64,000 nucleotides of DNA from an uncultured Ferrovibrio sp. GTDB lineage: Bacteria; Pseudomonadota; Alphaproteobacteria; Ferrovibrionales; Ferrovibrionaceae. Positions 25,630 through 35,823 of this stretch are shown piece after piece. The stretch spans positions 124,001 to 188,000 of the forward strand of contig NZ_CALGPC010000003.1 of NCBI RefSeq assembly GCF_937960835.1, given 5' to 3'. Position numbers and translations under genes: made by a program. How positions within the stretch are numbered: the first letter of the stretch is position 1; the number at the start of each line of letters is the position of its first letter. The notes below the pieces were generated by a model, which was not told the DNA's origin, searched no databases, and saw only the letters and a list, made by a program, of their open reading frames with translations.

Positions 25630-28600
25630 TGATGTCGCCCGATACCGAACTTTCACTGCATCAGGCAAACCAGCGCGTTGCCGCTGATCCCACGCTGTCG
25701 GCCTGGGTGGCGGCCAATGCGGGCTCGGGCAAGACGCGCGTGCTGGTGGACCGCGTCACCCGGCTGCTGCTCGCCGGTACCCGGCCAAGCGGCATTCTAT
25801 GTCTCACCTTCACCAAGGCGGCAGCCGCCGAAATGGCGATCCGCCTCACCGACCGGCTCGGCGCCTGGACGACGCTGCCCGATGACGCGCTGAAGGCATC
25901 CCTGTTCGAATTGCTCGGCCGCCCCGTGACAAACGACGACATGCTTACAGCCCGGCGGCTGTTTGCCCGCACGCTGGAGGCACCCGGCGGCCTGCGGCTG
26001 CAAACCGTGCATGCCTTCTGCGAGGCGCTGCTGCAGCGTTTCCCTGTCGAGGCCGGCGTGCCGCCCGGCTTTGCCATTGCCGATGAGGCGATCACCGCCG
26101 ATCTGTTCGCCGAAGCCCGCAGCCGGGTGCTGGAGCAGGGCCTCTCCGGCGATGCAACGCTTGCACCGGTCATCCGCTTCTTCGCCGAGCGTCTGGACGA
26201 TGCGCGCTTCGAGCGGCTGTTCGCCACGCTGCTTGGCAAGCGCCGCGACCTTGCCGTGCTGCTGGAGGATTCCGGGGGTGCAGAAGCCGCGATTGGCCGG
26301 CTTTATGCACAGCTCGGCCTGCCGCCGGATGCGACCCGCGAGGGCGAAATCCGCCGCCATGTCGATGGCATGGCCATTGGCGACTTGCGGCGCGCGGTGG
26401 CTGCGCTGCTGCAAGGCGGCGCCAATGACAGCAAGCTGGGTAAAAAACTGGACCAGTGGCTTGCCGCCGGCTGTCTGCCGGAGCGCTTCGAGGCGGAATG
26501 GCTGCCGGCCTTCTTCACCAAGAGCGATCCCAATAAGGCACTGGACAAGCTCGCCAGCAAGATGGCCGAGAAGATCGCTTCCGATTGCGGCGCCATCCTG
26601 CAGGCCGAGCAGCAGCGGCTGCTGGCACTGAAGCTGATCCTGAACGCCCTGACGGTTGCCGAAGCAACGGCGATGCTGCTGCGACTGGCCGAGCATATGC
26701 TGCACGCCTATGCCGAATTGAAGGCCAGGCGCGGCCTGCTCGACTACGATGACCTGATCCTGCGCAGCCGCGAACTCCTGGTCGAGCCCAGCCGCGTGCC
26801 CTGGGTGATGTTCAAGCTGGATCAGGGCATCGACCATATCCTGGTCGACGAAGCGCAGGATACCAGCCCGGATCAATGGTCGGTGGTCGCCGCGCTGGCG
26901 GAGGATTTCTTCACTGGCTTCGGCGCGCGCGACGTCAGGCGCACAATCTTCGCCGTCGGCGACGTGAAGCAATCGATCTACAGCTTCCAGGGCGCCCGCC
27001 CGCAGGCCTTCCTCGACATGCGCAAGGATTTTGCCCGCCGTGCCGAAGCAGTGGGCGAGCGGCTGCATGCCGTGCCGCTGGAAATGTCGTTCCGCTCGGC
27101 ACCGGCAATCCTGCAGATGGTCGATGCCGTTTTCGAGGACGAAGCAGCACGCAAGGGTCTGACGGAGGACGGTGCCGAACTGCGTCATCGTGCCAGGCGC
27201 CGCGAAGAAGCCGGGCGCGTCGAAATCTGGCCGCCGTTTAAGCCCGATCCGGCAGCGCAGAGCGAGCCTTGGGAAGCGCCGCTCGATTATGTCGGCAAGC
27301 GCGATCCGCGCGTACGCCTGGCCGAATGCATTGCCGCTCAGATCAAGCAGTGGACGCTGCATGAGGATCTGCCCAGCGCGGGCCGCAAGGTCAGGCCGGG
27401 CGACGTGATGATCCTGGTGCGGCGGCGCAACGTCTTCTTCGAGGCGATGGTGCAGGCGCTCAAGAAAGCCGGCGTGCCTGTTGCCGGCGCCGACCGGATG
27501 AAGCTTGCCGAGCAGATCGCCGTGCTCGATCTGCTGGCGCTGGGATCCTTCTGCCTGCTGCCGGAAGACGATCTGACTTTGGCCACGGTGCTGAAAGGCC
27601 CCTTGTTCAATTTCAGTGAGGACGATCTTTTTACGCTGTGCTGGAAACGTCAGGAGCGCCGCCTGTGGCACGAATTGCAGCGCCGTGCGGATGACAAACC
27701 GCATTGGCGTGCAGCGGTGCACGAGCTGCGGGAGATCATGGCGCGGGCCGATCTCATGCCGCCTTTTGCCTTCTATGCCGAACTGCTGGGCGCGGGCGGT
27801 GGACGGCGGCGGCTGGTGGCACGGCTAGGCGCGCAGGCCAACGAGCCAATCGACGAATTCCTTGCCGCCACGCTGAATTACGAGCGGGAAGCAACGCCAA
27901 GCCTGCAAGGCTTCCTGGCCTGGTTCCCGCGCCATGCCGGCGAGATCAAGCGAGACCTGGAACAAAGCCGCGACGAGGTGCGCGTGCTGACCGTCCATGG
28001 CGCCAAGGGACTGGAAGCACCTATCGTCATCCTGCCGGATTGCTGCGATCTGCCGCAGGAACGCAACGGCGAAGGCTTGCTATGGGGCGAAGCATCTGAG
28101 CCGCCGCGCCATCCCACTGCGGGGCCGGCGCAGACCGTGCCGCGACTTTATTGGCCGCTGCGCAAAGAAAACGACACGCCGTTGACTGCCTCAGTGCGTT
28201 TGGCGCGGCAGGAAGAACAGATGGCGGAATATCGTCGCCTGCTCTATGTGGCGCTGACCCGCGCCCGCGACCGGCTTTATGTCTGCGGTTATCTCAATGC
28301 CAAGACCGCCGAGAAAGGCCCGCCACCGCAAAGCTGGTATACGCTGATCGAAGCGGGCCTCAATCGCCTGTCGCCCATCCAGACCGTGCCGCTGCCCTGG
28401 GGCGAGGACGGCCGGCGCTATGAAACCTTTGGCGATCAGCGCGGCAAAACTGCCCCGGAATCCGAACAGAAGCCCTCGCCGCCTCTGCCCGCCTGGTGCC
28501 GCGCCCCAGCGCCGCCCGAGCCCTCGCCGCCGCGGCCGCTTAGTCCGTCGCGGCCCAGCCGCTCCGATCCGCCGCCGCTCAGTCCCACGGCGCCGGACCG

Positions 28601-29114
28601 CATCGCTGGCCTGGCGCGTGGACGTCTGATCCACCGCCTGCTGCAAACCCTGCCCGAGCTGCCGCCAGACGAGCGTAAGAAAGCAGCGACCCGCTTCCTG
28701 GCGCTGCCGGCCCATGGCTTGAGTGGCGCCCAGCAAGCGGAGATCGCCCGCGAGGTGCTGACTGTGCTGCAGGAGCCAAGCTTCGCCGCCGTGTTCCAGC
28801 CGGGTGCACAAGTGGAAGCCCCATTGGCCGGACGGCTGGGAGAGCGCCTGGTCGTCGGACAGGTTGATCGCTTAATTGTGAACGACGATGCCATCCTTGT
28901 TGTGGATTACAAGACGAACCGCCCGCCGCCGAGCCGCGCCGAGGAGATCGATCCGGCCTATCTGGAACAGATGGCCCTCTATCGCGGCCTGCTGCAGCAG
29001 ATATTTCCCGGCCGTCCGGTACACGCGGCGCTGTTATGGACTTATGCGCCGCGCCTGATGCCGCTATCATCAAGCCTCCTTGATCGGGCGCTGGGCGCTT
29101 TCACCGCAACGTGA
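25626..29114 (+). CDS. addA: Double-strand break repair helicase AddA
   Basis: A 1162-residue UvrD-type helicase-nuclease. Walker A AANAGSGKT lies near residue 30, FTKAAAAEM follows, and Walker B ILVDEAQDTSP lies near 410. Helicase motif V appears as VLTVHGAKGLEAP and motif VI as RLLYVALTRARDRLY. The C-terminal nuclease has ILVVDYKTNRPP near 1095. A proline-rich linker (about 945-985) separates helicase and nuclease. The start may be the GTG at 25626 or either ATG at 25629 or 25632, all overlapping the addB stop. Confidence 0.95.
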   Translation: MMMSPDTELSLHQANQRVAADPTLSAWVAANAGSGKTRVLVDRVTRLLLAGTRPSGILCLTFTKAAAAEMAIRLTDRLGAWTTLPDDALKASLFELLGRPVTNDDMLTARRLFARTLEAPGGLRLQTVHAFCEALLQRFPVEAGVPPGFAIADEAITADLFAEARSRVLEQGLSGDATLAPVIRFFAERLDDARFERLFATLLGKRRDLAVLLEDSGGAEAAIGRLYAQLGLPPDATREGEIRRHVDGMAIGDLRRAVAALLQGGANDSKLGKKLDQWLAAGCLPERFEAEWLPAFFTKSDPNKALDKLASKMAEKIASDCGAILQAEQQRLLALKLILNALTVAEATAMLLRLAEHMLHAYAELKARRGLLDYDDLILRSRELLVEPSRVPWVMFKLDQGIDHILVDEAQDTSPDQWSVVAALAEDFFTGFGARDVRRTIFAVGDVKQSIYSFQGARPQAFLDMRKDFARRAEAVGERLHAVPLEMSFRSAPAILQMVDAVFEDEAARKGLTEDGAELRHRARRREEAGRVEIWPPFKPDPAAQSEPWEAPLDYVGKRDPRVRLAECIAAQIKQWTLHEDLPSAGRKVRPGDVMILVRRRNVFFEAMVQALKKAGVPVAGADRMKLAEQIAVLDLLALGSFCLLPEDDLTLATVLKGPLFNFSEDDLFTLCWKRQERRLWHELQRRADDKPHWRAAVHELREIMARADLMPPFAFYAELLGAGGGRRRLVARLGAQANEPIDEFLAATLNYEREATPSLQGFLAWFPRHAGEIKRDLEQSRDEVRVLTVHGAKGLEAPIVILPDCCDLPQERNGEGLLWGEASEPPRHPTAGPAQTVPRLYWPLRKENDTPLTASVRLARQEEQMAEYRRLLYVALTRARDRLYVCGYLNAKTAEKGPPPQSWYTLIEAGLNRLSPIQTVPLPWGEDGRRYETFGDQRGKTAPESEQKPSPPLPAWCRAPAPPEPSPPRPLSPSRPSRSDPPPLSPTAPDRIAGLARGRLIHRLLQTLPELPPDERKKAATRFLALPAHGLSGAQQAEIAREVLTVLQEPSFAAVFQPGAQVEAPLAGRLGERLVVGQVDRLIVNDDAILVVDYKTNRPPPSRAEEIDPAYLEQMALYRGLLQQIFPGRPVHAALLWTYAPRLMPLSSSLLDRALGAFTAT

Positions 29115-29151
29115 CTGGTCGGAGGCGGGCCGTTTCCCTAGCTTGAGCACC

Positions 29152-29898
29152 ATGTCTGCAAAACGGATCACTTCCTGGATACTGGCGATGGCGTTTGCGA
29201 CCGGCCTCGGCAGCATCGCCATGGTGCAGAACGCCGCAGCGCAGGCCGGCCGCTCCATCATGGTGCTGGAGCTGTTCACCAGCCAGGGCTGCAACTCCTG
29301 TCCGCCCGCCGATGCGCTGATGTTCGACTGGGCCAAACAGCCTGATGTGCTGCCGCTCTCGCTGCATGTCGATTACTGGGACTATCTCGGCTGGAAGGAC
29401 ACTTTCGGCAAGAAAGGCCACAGCAAGCGCCAGCACGAATATGCGCAAAGCATGGGCAAGCGTCAGATCTACACGCCGCAGGTCGTGGTCGACGGCCGCT
29501 TTCAGGCGGTCGGTTCCGACCAGAATGCTGTCGCACAGGCGCTGAACAAGGCGCGCAAATCGGAGCGCGTGACCTTGCAGGCGGAATTTAGCAAAGGTGC
29601 CTGGCAGATTCTGGTCCCCGATGTTGCAGGCTGGCAAGGCGAGGCGAAGGTGCTGCTCTGCCGCTACGACCGCCGCCATGACGTCACCATCGAACGCGGC
29701 GAAAATCACGGCAAGACCATCACCTATCTGAATGTGGCACGGGCCTGGAACACCTTCGGCGAATGGAAGGGCCAGGCGGCGACCTACCGGCTGCCCGATC
29801 TCGGCGAGATCGACTGGAGCACCGAAGGCGTCGTCGTCATGTTGCAGTCGCACAATGGGCCAATTCTTGGCGCCGTGGATATCCAAGGCGCCAATTAG
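29152..29898 (+). CDS. DUF1223 periplasmic thioredoxin-fold protein
   Basis: A 248-residue exported protein. The first ~31 residues are a signal peptide ending AAAQA. A thioredoxin-like CxxC (Cys47 and Cys50 in GCNSCPPAD) follows VLELFTSQ, then HVDYWDYLGWKD, TPQVVVDGR and a beta-rich C-terminal half: the full DUF1223 pattern. A redox role in the periplasm is likely but unproven. The ATG at 29152 is chosen since the signal peptide begins there. It follows addA by 37 bases. Confidence 0.9.
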   Translation: MSAKRITSWILAMAFATGLGSIAMVQNAAAQAGRSIMVLELFTSQGCNSCPPADALMFDWAKQPDVLPLSLHVDYWDYLGWKDTFGKKGHSKRQHEYAQSMGKRQIYTPQVVVDGRFQAVGSDQNAVAQALNKARKSERVTLQAEFSKGAWQILVPDVAGWQGEAKVLLCRYDRRHDVTIERGENHGKTITYLNVARAWNTFGEWKGQAATYRLPDLGEIDWSTEGVVVMLQSHNGPILGAVDIQGAN

Positions 29899-29996
29899 CC
29901 GCGCCTGCCGCAGCGGCACCGGTTGACACCTCACTGGACGAAGCCGAAGCTTTCCCAAAATCGAAGCATTGAAATCGAGTCATTGGGGACCGCGGA

Positions 29997-30797
29997 ATGA
30001 GCGAAACCAAACCGGCTGCCCTACGGCCGTCCAGCACGGTTCTTCTGGTGCGCGATGGCGCCACCGGCCTTGAAGTCTTCATGGTGAAGCGCCACCACGC
30101 CATCGATTTCGCTTCCGGCGCGATGGTCTTTCCCGGCGGCAAGCTGGCCGAGGGCGACAGCGATCCGGTGCTGATGGGCCGCCATGCCCGGCCGGGCAAA
30201 TTCGCGCCACATCTGACGCCCTTCGCCTTCGCCGCCATCCGCGAGGCCTTCGAGGAATCCGGCCTGCTGCTGGCCCGTCAGAAAGGCCAGTCGCGCCTGC
30301 TGTCGGCCGAGCAGGCCAGCGCGCTTGGCCATTGGCGCGATCCGCTCAATCGCGGCGAGAAAACCTTGCGCGACATGGCGGAAGCAGAGGGCATCGACTT
30401 TGCGCTCGATACCCTCGTGCCCTTCGCCCACTGGATCACGCCGGAGACGATGCCGAAACGCTTCGATACCTGGTTCTTCCTGGCTGCCGCGCCGGAAGGA
30501 CAGATTGGCGCCCATGACGGCGGTGAATCCGTCGATTCCGCCTGGCTCGGCCCGCAGGCAGCGCTCGATGATTGGGAGGCTCAGCGGCGCACCATCGTGT
30601 TTGCGACCCGCATGCAGCTCGTGAAGCTGGCCCGCGCCAGCAACGTCGGTGCGGCTTTGGCCATGGCCGAGCAGGAGCCGATCGTCGATGTCATGCCGGT
30701 GCTGGACAGGAATGCGCCGGGAGAGCCGCATCTGCGCATCCCGGCGGAAGCCGGCTATGGCGTGACCGGCGTACCGCTCAGCCGGGTTGGCATGTAG
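29997..30797 (+). CDS. Nudix hydrolase (NUDT19-like)
   Basis: A 266-residue Nudix protein. The Nudix box is split: FPGGKLAEGD at residues ~46-55 is separated by a ~28-residue insertion from AAIREAFEESGLLL, as in the NUDT19/NUDT7 CoA-diphosphatase subgroup. WITPETMPKRFDTWFFLA is a second hallmark. The likely activity is cleavage of CoA or acyl-CoA diphosphates. It ends ten bases from the convergent htpG stop. Confidence 0.88.
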   Translation: MSETKPAALRPSSTVLLVRDGATGLEVFMVKRHHAIDFASGAMVFPGGKLAEGDSDPVLMGRHARPGKFAPHLTPFAFAAIREAFEESGLLLARQKGQSRLLSAEQASALGHWRDPLNRGEKTLRDMAEAEGIDFALDTLVPFAHWITPETMPKRFDTWFFLAAAPEGQIGAHDGGESVDSAWLGPQAALDDWEAQRRTIVFATRMQLVKLARASNVGAALAMAEQEPIVDVMPVLDRNAPGEPHLRIPAEAGYGVTGVPLSRVGM

Positions 30798-30807
30798 AAG
30801 CGTCTTT

Positions 30808-32667
30808 TTACAGCGCCTTTTCCATCACGCGCGCGAGCCGCGCCGCAAAGCCCTGCGGATCGGCCAGCGGCTCGCCTTCCACCAGCCGAGCCTGATCGAG
30901 CAGCAATTGCGCAGCGTCCGTCAGCGCGTCGGTCGCACCCGGCTGCGTGGCCCGCGCAGCCAGCGCCTTGATCAGCGGATGCGACGGATTGATCTCCAGG
31001 ATGCGTGCGCTGACACGATCGAGCTTCTGATGCAGCCGCAGCAGGCGCTCCAGATGCATGTCCATGTCGCCTTCGGCGGCGCTGAGGCAGACGGCACTGT
31101 CGGTCAGACGCTTGGATTCGCGCACATCCTTCACGGCATCGCCGAGGATCTGCTTCAAAGCAGCGATCAGCGTGCCCAGAGCCGCGCCCTCGATTTTGTC
31201 TTCCTGCGGCTTGTCGCTGGCCTCGCTCTTCACGGCATCCAGATCGTCGCCTGCCCGCGTCGCCGACTTGATCGGCTTGCCGGCATAGTCGGGCACCACC
31301 GAGAGCCAGAAATCGTCCACCGGATCGGTCAGCAGCAGCACCTCAACGCCCTTGGCGCGGAAGCCTTCCAGCTGCGGGCTGCGCTTGAGCTGTTCGATCT
31401 GGTCGCCGTTTATGACATAGATGGCGTTCTGCCCCTCCTTCATGGCGGCGATGTAGTCGTCGAGCGACACCCAGCCGTCGCGGGTCGACGAGCGGAAGCG
31501 CGCCAGCTTGAGAAGCTGATCGCGATGCTCACGATCCTCATAAAGGCCTTCCTTCAGCACGGCGCCGAAGGTTTCCCAGAATTTCGCGTAAGCCTCGGCG
31601 TCGTTCGAGGCCTTCTTCTCCAGCTCGGACAGGACACGCCGGGTGATGGCCTGGCGGATGCGCGCCACCACCGGATTGTTCTGCAGCATTTCGCGGCTGA
31701 CATTGAGCGGCAGATCGGCTGAATCCACCACGCCGCGCAGGAAGCGCAGCCAGGCCGGAACCAAGTCGTCGCAGCGGTCGGTGATGAAGACCCGCCGCGC
31801 ATAAAGCTTCAGTTGCGGCCTGCGCGCCGGATCGAACAAGTCGTGTGGCCGCGTGCCGGGGATGAACAGCAGCAGCGCGTAATCCAGCTTGCCTTCTGCC
31901 TTGGCATGCAACGTCAGCCAAGGATCATCGAAGGCATGCGCCACATGATGGTAGAAATCCTTGTACTGCTGCTCGGTGATCTCGCTCTTGGCACGGGCCC
32001 AGAGCGCGCTGGCGGCATTCAGCGTCTCGCTGTTGTCGCCGTCCTGCAGCACCACCGGCAAGGCGATGTGGTCGGAATAGGTCTTGACAATGCGGCGCAG
32101 CCGCTCGGGCTCCAGGAACTCTTCCTCGCCTTCGCGCAGATGCAGGATGATCGTGGTGCCGCGGCCGGAGCGCTCGGCTTCGCCGACGGTGAACTGCCCG
32201 GAGCCGTCCGAGACCCAGTGCCAGGCCTGATCCTCGCCGGCCTTGCGGGAGATCACCTCGACCTTGCCGGCCACCATGAAGGCAGAATAGAAGCCGACGC
32301 CGAACTGGCCGATCAGCGCCATGTCCTTGGCATTGTCGCCGCTCAGGCCCGCCAGGAACTCGCCCGTGCCCGAGCGCGCGATGGTGCCGAGATTGCTGAT
32401 CAGCTCGTCGCGGTTCATGCCGATGCCGTTATCGGACAGCGTCAGCGTCTTGGCTGATTTGTCGGCCTGCAGCGTGACCTTCAGATCGGTATCGCCGCCC
32501 CACAGGCTGTCATCCGTCTGGGCGGCGAAGCGCAGCTTGTCGCAGGCATCGGAGGCGTTCGAGATCAACTCGCGAAGGAAGATTTCCTTCTGGCTGTAGA
32601 GCGCATGCGTGACGATATGCAGCAGCCGCGTCACCTCGGCCTGGAATTGCATCGTCTGATCGGTCAT
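30808..32667 (-). CDS. htpG: Molecular chaperone HtpG (Hsp90)
   Basis: A 619-residue bacterial Hsp90. The N-terminal GHKL ATPase shows ELISNASDACDKLRF, LSDNGIGMNRDEL, GTIARSGT and IGQFGVGFYSAFM. The middle domain has the LNVSREMLQ catalytic-arginine segment, and the C-terminal dimerisation domain completes the usual length. It acts in the cytosol on stress-sensitive client proteins. It is transcribed towards the Nudix gene; a Gld-type operon lies upstream in the same direction, 39 bases away. Confidence 0.97.
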   Translation of the reverse strand: MTDQTMQFQAEVTRLLHIVTHALYSQKEIFLRELISNASDACDKLRFAAQTDDSLWGGDTDLKVTLQADKSAKTLTLSDNGIGMNRDELISNLGTIARSGTGEFLAGLSGDNAKDMALIGQFGVGFYSAFMVAGKVEVISRKAGEDQAWHWVSDGSGQFTVGEAERSGRGTTIILHLREGEEEFLEPERLRRIVKTYSDHIALPVVLQDGDNSETLNAASALWARAKSEITEQQYKDFYHHVAHAFDDPWLTLHAKAEGKLDYALLLFIPGTRPHDLFDPARRPQLKLYARRVFITDRCDDLVPAWLRFLRGVVDSADLPLNVSREMLQNNPVVARIRQAITRRVLSELEKKASNDAEAYAKFWETFGAVLKEGLYEDREHRDQLLKLARFRSSTRDGWVSLDDYIAAMKEGQNAIYVINGDQIEQLKRSPQLEGFRAKGVEVLLLTDPVDDFWLSVVPDYAGKPIKSATRAGDDLDAVKSEASDKPQEDKIEGAALGTLIAALKQILGDAVKDVRESKRLTDSAVCLSAAEGDMDMHLERLLRLHQKLDRVSARILEINPSHPLIKALAARATQPGATDALTDAAQLLLDQARLVEGEPLADPQGFAARLARVMEKAL

Positions 32668-32706
32668 GGCGTCAGACCTCCACGGTGGTACTCAAAACGG
32701 AGGGGA

Positions 32707-33849
32707 TCAGCCCTCCTTCTTTTCGTCGTCCTTCTTCTCCGGCTCGATCAGATCCTTAAGCCGGCGATTCATGTCGCGGACGGTCGATTCCGGCAGCAGA
32801 TAGGCCCAGCCATCCACCCGCGCCTGCGCTTCCTTGGCCTGCTTCTCGGCCTCTTCCGGTGCCAGCAGATCCTTCTGCTCGACATCCTTCTTCACCAGTG
32901 CCGGGTCGAAGGCCACCTCGAAGCGGGCCCAGGCCTTCTTGTCATTCTGCTCGTCCGGAATGGCGCGCACGACGACGCGGACGCCGTCCAGCGTGGTGAT
33001 CTCCACCACCGTGGCCTTGGAGAAATCCTTGCCTTCCGCCTTGGCGACGTCGTCGAAGGTCAGCCAGGCCAGCAGGCCCGGCACGGCATTCACGTCATAC
33101 TGGGACGCGATCTTCATGCCCTTCGGCATTTCTGCCGGCGTGAAATCGACACTGCTGCTTTCCGCATCCTTCTTCGGCGCACGGACCAGTTTCAGCACTT
33201 CGCCATCAGGATAGGTCACCACCGCCTCGGCGACGCGGGCGCGGTCGACCTTGACCACGTCCTTCACCAGCCACTGCACCGGATCGGCGGGCAGTTCGAG
33301 AATGCCCTGCGCCAGCCAGGCGCGCGCCTCGCCCGGCTTGCGCACATGATACTGTCCCGGCTTGCCGCCGACGGGGTAGGACTTGATCTTGCCGACGATC
33401 ACCGCCGCCATCGGCTTGGCCTCGCCATCCACCAGCCGCACCAGGATGGGGCCGGGATCGCTCTTCGCCGCCTCATCGAACGGCTTGTACTGATCCGGCT
33501 CGGAGACCTGCAGGCGATCGTAATGCTCCGGCTTGTCGGTGCGCGGCTCGACCGTCTCCAGGCCGGCAATGCCGATGGCGTTCTTGCGCACCAGTTCAGC
33601 CCGCACCGGATAATCGCCGCGGCTCGACATCGTCCACTGATCGCCGTTGCGCTCGATGCGGAACAGCGCCTTGGAGGTCGCGATCTCCAGCGACGCGATG
33701 TCGTTGACCTTCGCCGTCAATCCGGGGAACAGCGGCTTCGGCGTGAAATCTGCCTGCGTGGCGCTGTCGCGCGAAGCGGCAACCCACCAGCCAAGGCCAC
33801 CCAGGACGACCGCCGATGCCAGCAAAACGGCCCAGCCTTTATTGCGCAT
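32707..33849 (-). CDS. DUF4340 protein of the Gld-like ABC system
   Basis: A 380-residue protein with one N-terminal membrane helix (about 7-24) and a large beta-rich extracytoplasmic DUF4340 domain, ending in a very acidic/basic tail (EKKDDEKKEG). DUF4340 proteins are habitual partners of GldG-type ABC auxiliary proteins. It is the last gene of a four-gene set reading ATPase, permease, GldG-like, DUF4340. Its function within the transporter is unknown. Confidence 0.87.
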   Translation of the reverse strand: MRNKGWAVLLASAVVLGGLGWWVAASRDSATQADFTPKPLFPGLTAKVNDIASLEIATSKALFRIERNGDQWTMSSRGDYPVRAELVRKNAIGIAGLETVEPRTDKPEHYDRLQVSEPDQYKPFDEAAKSDPGPILVRLVDGEAKPMAAVIVGKIKSYPVGGKPGQYHVRKPGEARAWLAQGILELPADPVQWLVKDVVKVDRARVAEAVVTYPDGEVLKLVRAPKKDAESSSVDFTPAEMPKGMKIASQYDVNAVPGLLAWLTFDDVAKAEGKDFSKATVVEITTLDGVRVVVRAIPDEQNDKKAWARFEVAFDPALVKKDVEQKDLLAPEEAEKQAKEAQARVDGWAYLLPESTVRDMNRRLKDLIEPEKKDDEKKEG

Positions 33850-33873
33850 GTCGATCCTCCTTTCCGCCTGCCG

Positions 33874-35814
33874 TCAGATTTCGGCCACGCGGCGTGCGCG
33901 GCGACGGCGCCAGGCGATGCTCAGGCCGATGGCGACCAGCGCGGCCAGCAAGGGCATCAGCCCGATATTGATGAACTTCACCAGGGTCTGCAGACCTTCG
34001 ATGTCGCGGTTCAGCTCGCGCTGCACGCCGCGCAGCTCGCGCCGGGTCTGCAGCAGCTCGTCGCGGAAGGTATCCAGCGCCGCCTGCTGCTCAGCCGTCA
34101 GCAAAGCATTCGACTGCTCCTGGGTCTTGGACTGCAGATCGGCAAGCTTCTTCTGGGTATCCTCCAGCTTCTGCTCAAGCTGCCGCTGGCGCGCCAGGAA
34201 CTGCTGCTCGGCCTGGCGACGCAGATTGTCGATCACCTCGAACGGCCGCTGCGACCGGCCGCGGCTGCGCAGGCCGATCAGATCGCCCGAGCCCGACATG
34301 TTGTCGATCGCATTGATCAGGAAATCGGCATTGGCGGCAATCGGCACATACATGTTCTGGCCGAACATCTGCTGGCTGCGCACCCAGAAGCGGTCATCCA
34401 GCAGGTCGGCATCGGCGACCAGCAGCACGTTGATCGGCTTGCTGCTTTCCTTCACCTGCTCACCAGCCGGCACCGCGGGAGCCGCATCCTTGTTCTCCTC
34501 CCCTTCCTTCTTCTCCGGCGCCGGAGCGCCGTCGGGGAAAGCCGTCTTGGCGGGGCCGCTGATGCGCGCCGCGAGCACATAGGTCTCGCCGGTCGGCTTG
34601 AACTTCTCAGCCAGAACCTGCGGATTGGGATCGCCCTTGAGATCGGCGGTATCCATCAGCATGGCCTGGTTCGAAGACGTAATAAGCGGCGTCACCGTGG
34701 TGCTGGCGCCATCGATCCTGCGGATCGAGCCCATCGAGGCCGTGTTGATCTGCGTCAGCTCGGCCGTGACCACATCGTCGCGGCTCATCTGCTCGCTGGA
34801 GATCGCCAGCCAGGGCAGGTAATCGACCACGGCCGCGGGACCGCTGCGTCCGGTCTGGACGCGCTGCGCCAGCGCCAGGTCGGCGACGTATTTGTCAGCC
34901 TCGACCTCGACGCCCCAGGCCTTGAACAGATCGGGCAGCAGCGAGCTCTGCTCGCCGCCCGGCATCGGCTGGCCGGTCATCGGATTCGGCATTGCCGCCA
35001 TGGTTTCCGAATAGGGATCGGCGAAGACGATCAGGCGGCCGCCCTTGAGCACATACTGATCGATGGCGTACTGCGCCTGCGGCGACAGATCCTTCGGATG
35101 CGCCAGGATCAGCACGCTAAGCTTGTCATTGATCTCCTCGGGCTTCGATGCTTCCAGCATCTTCACTTCGAAGAACTGCTTGATCTGATCGAGGATCAGA
35201 TAGGGCTGCGACTGCCCGCGCATCGCCGCCATGATGCCGCCCGGACCGTATTCCAGCGGCAGCGAGCCGAGGATGCCGACCACCGGCTTGGTCGGATTGC
35301 TCAAGCCGTAGATCAGCTTGGTCAGGTCATATTCCAGGAACTGCTCCTTCTCCGCCTGGAAGAAGGGAATCGTCTGCTGCTGGTCCAGCGTGTTGCTGCC
35401 GACCAGACCGAAATAGAACTGCCCGCCCGGCAGGTTGGCCGCCTGCAGCCCGGCCTGCACTGCGCGATCCTCGGCTTCGGTGAACGGCTCGGGGTCGATC
35501 ACCTCAAGGCGGATCTTGCCATCGGCCAGCGCCGCATAGCGCTCCAGCAGCTCACGCACCCGCAGGCCGTATTGCCGCAGTTGCGGCGCAGCGGAGGCCA
35601 GCTTCTCGGAGAAGAAGAAGCGCAGCGTGATCGGTTCCGGAATCTGCTTCAGCACGTTGCGCGTGCCATCGGACAGCGTGTAGAGCCGCGCTTCCGTCAG
35701 GTCGACACGCGCGTTGCGCAATCCCTGGTTCGACAGGATGTTGACGGCAAAGAAGATGGCGAAGGCGGCGATCAGCCCGGTGCCGGTGAGAAACGCTTTG
35801 CTGCCGGTTTTCAT
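33874..35814 (-). CDS. GldG-family ABC auxiliary protein
   Basis: A 646-residue membrane-anchored protein. A helix at about 11-30 leads into an extracytoplasmic ABC_transp_aux domain with LTEARLYTLSDGTRNVLKQI near the start and GGRLIVFADPYSE in the middle. A long coiled coil (about 535-605) precedes a last helix (about 613-633) and a basic cytoplasmic tail. In Bacteroidota the homologue GldG serves gliding/secretion; in proteobacteria the substrate is unknown. It lies between the permease and DUF4340 genes. Confidence 0.87.
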   Translation of the reverse strand: MKTGSKAFLTGTGLIAAFAIFFAVNILSNQGLRNARVDLTEARLYTLSDGTRNVLKQIPEPITLRFFFSEKLASAAPQLRQYGLRVRELLERYAALADGKIRLEVIDPEPFTEAEDRAVQAGLQAANLPGGQFYFGLVGSNTLDQQQTIPFFQAEKEQFLEYDLTKLIYGLSNPTKPVVGILGSLPLEYGPGGIMAAMRGQSQPYLILDQIKQFFEVKMLEASKPEEINDKLSVLILAHPKDLSPQAQYAIDQYVLKGGRLIVFADPYSETMAAMPNPMTGQPMPGGEQSSLLPDLFKAWGVEVEADKYVADLALAQRVQTGRSGPAAVVDYLPWLAISSEQMSRDDVVTAELTQINTASMGSIRRIDGASTTVTPLITSSNQAMLMDTADLKGDPNPQVLAEKFKPTGETYVLAARISGPAKTAFPDGAPAPEKKEGEENKDAAPAVPAGEQVKESSKPINVLLVADADLLDDRFWVRSQQMFGQNMYVPIAANADFLINAIDNMSGSGDLIGLRSRGRSQRPFEVIDNLRRQAEQQFLARQRQLEQKLEDTQKKLADLQSKTQEQSNALLTAEQQAALDTFRDELLQTRRELRGVQRELNRDIEGLQTLVKFINIGLMPLLAALVAIGLSIAWRRRRARRVAEI

Positions 35815-35823
35815 GATGCAGTC

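Noticed and set aside
25797..27722. A 641-codon minus-strand open frame
   Set aside because: Shadow of addA; no start signal or family pattern.
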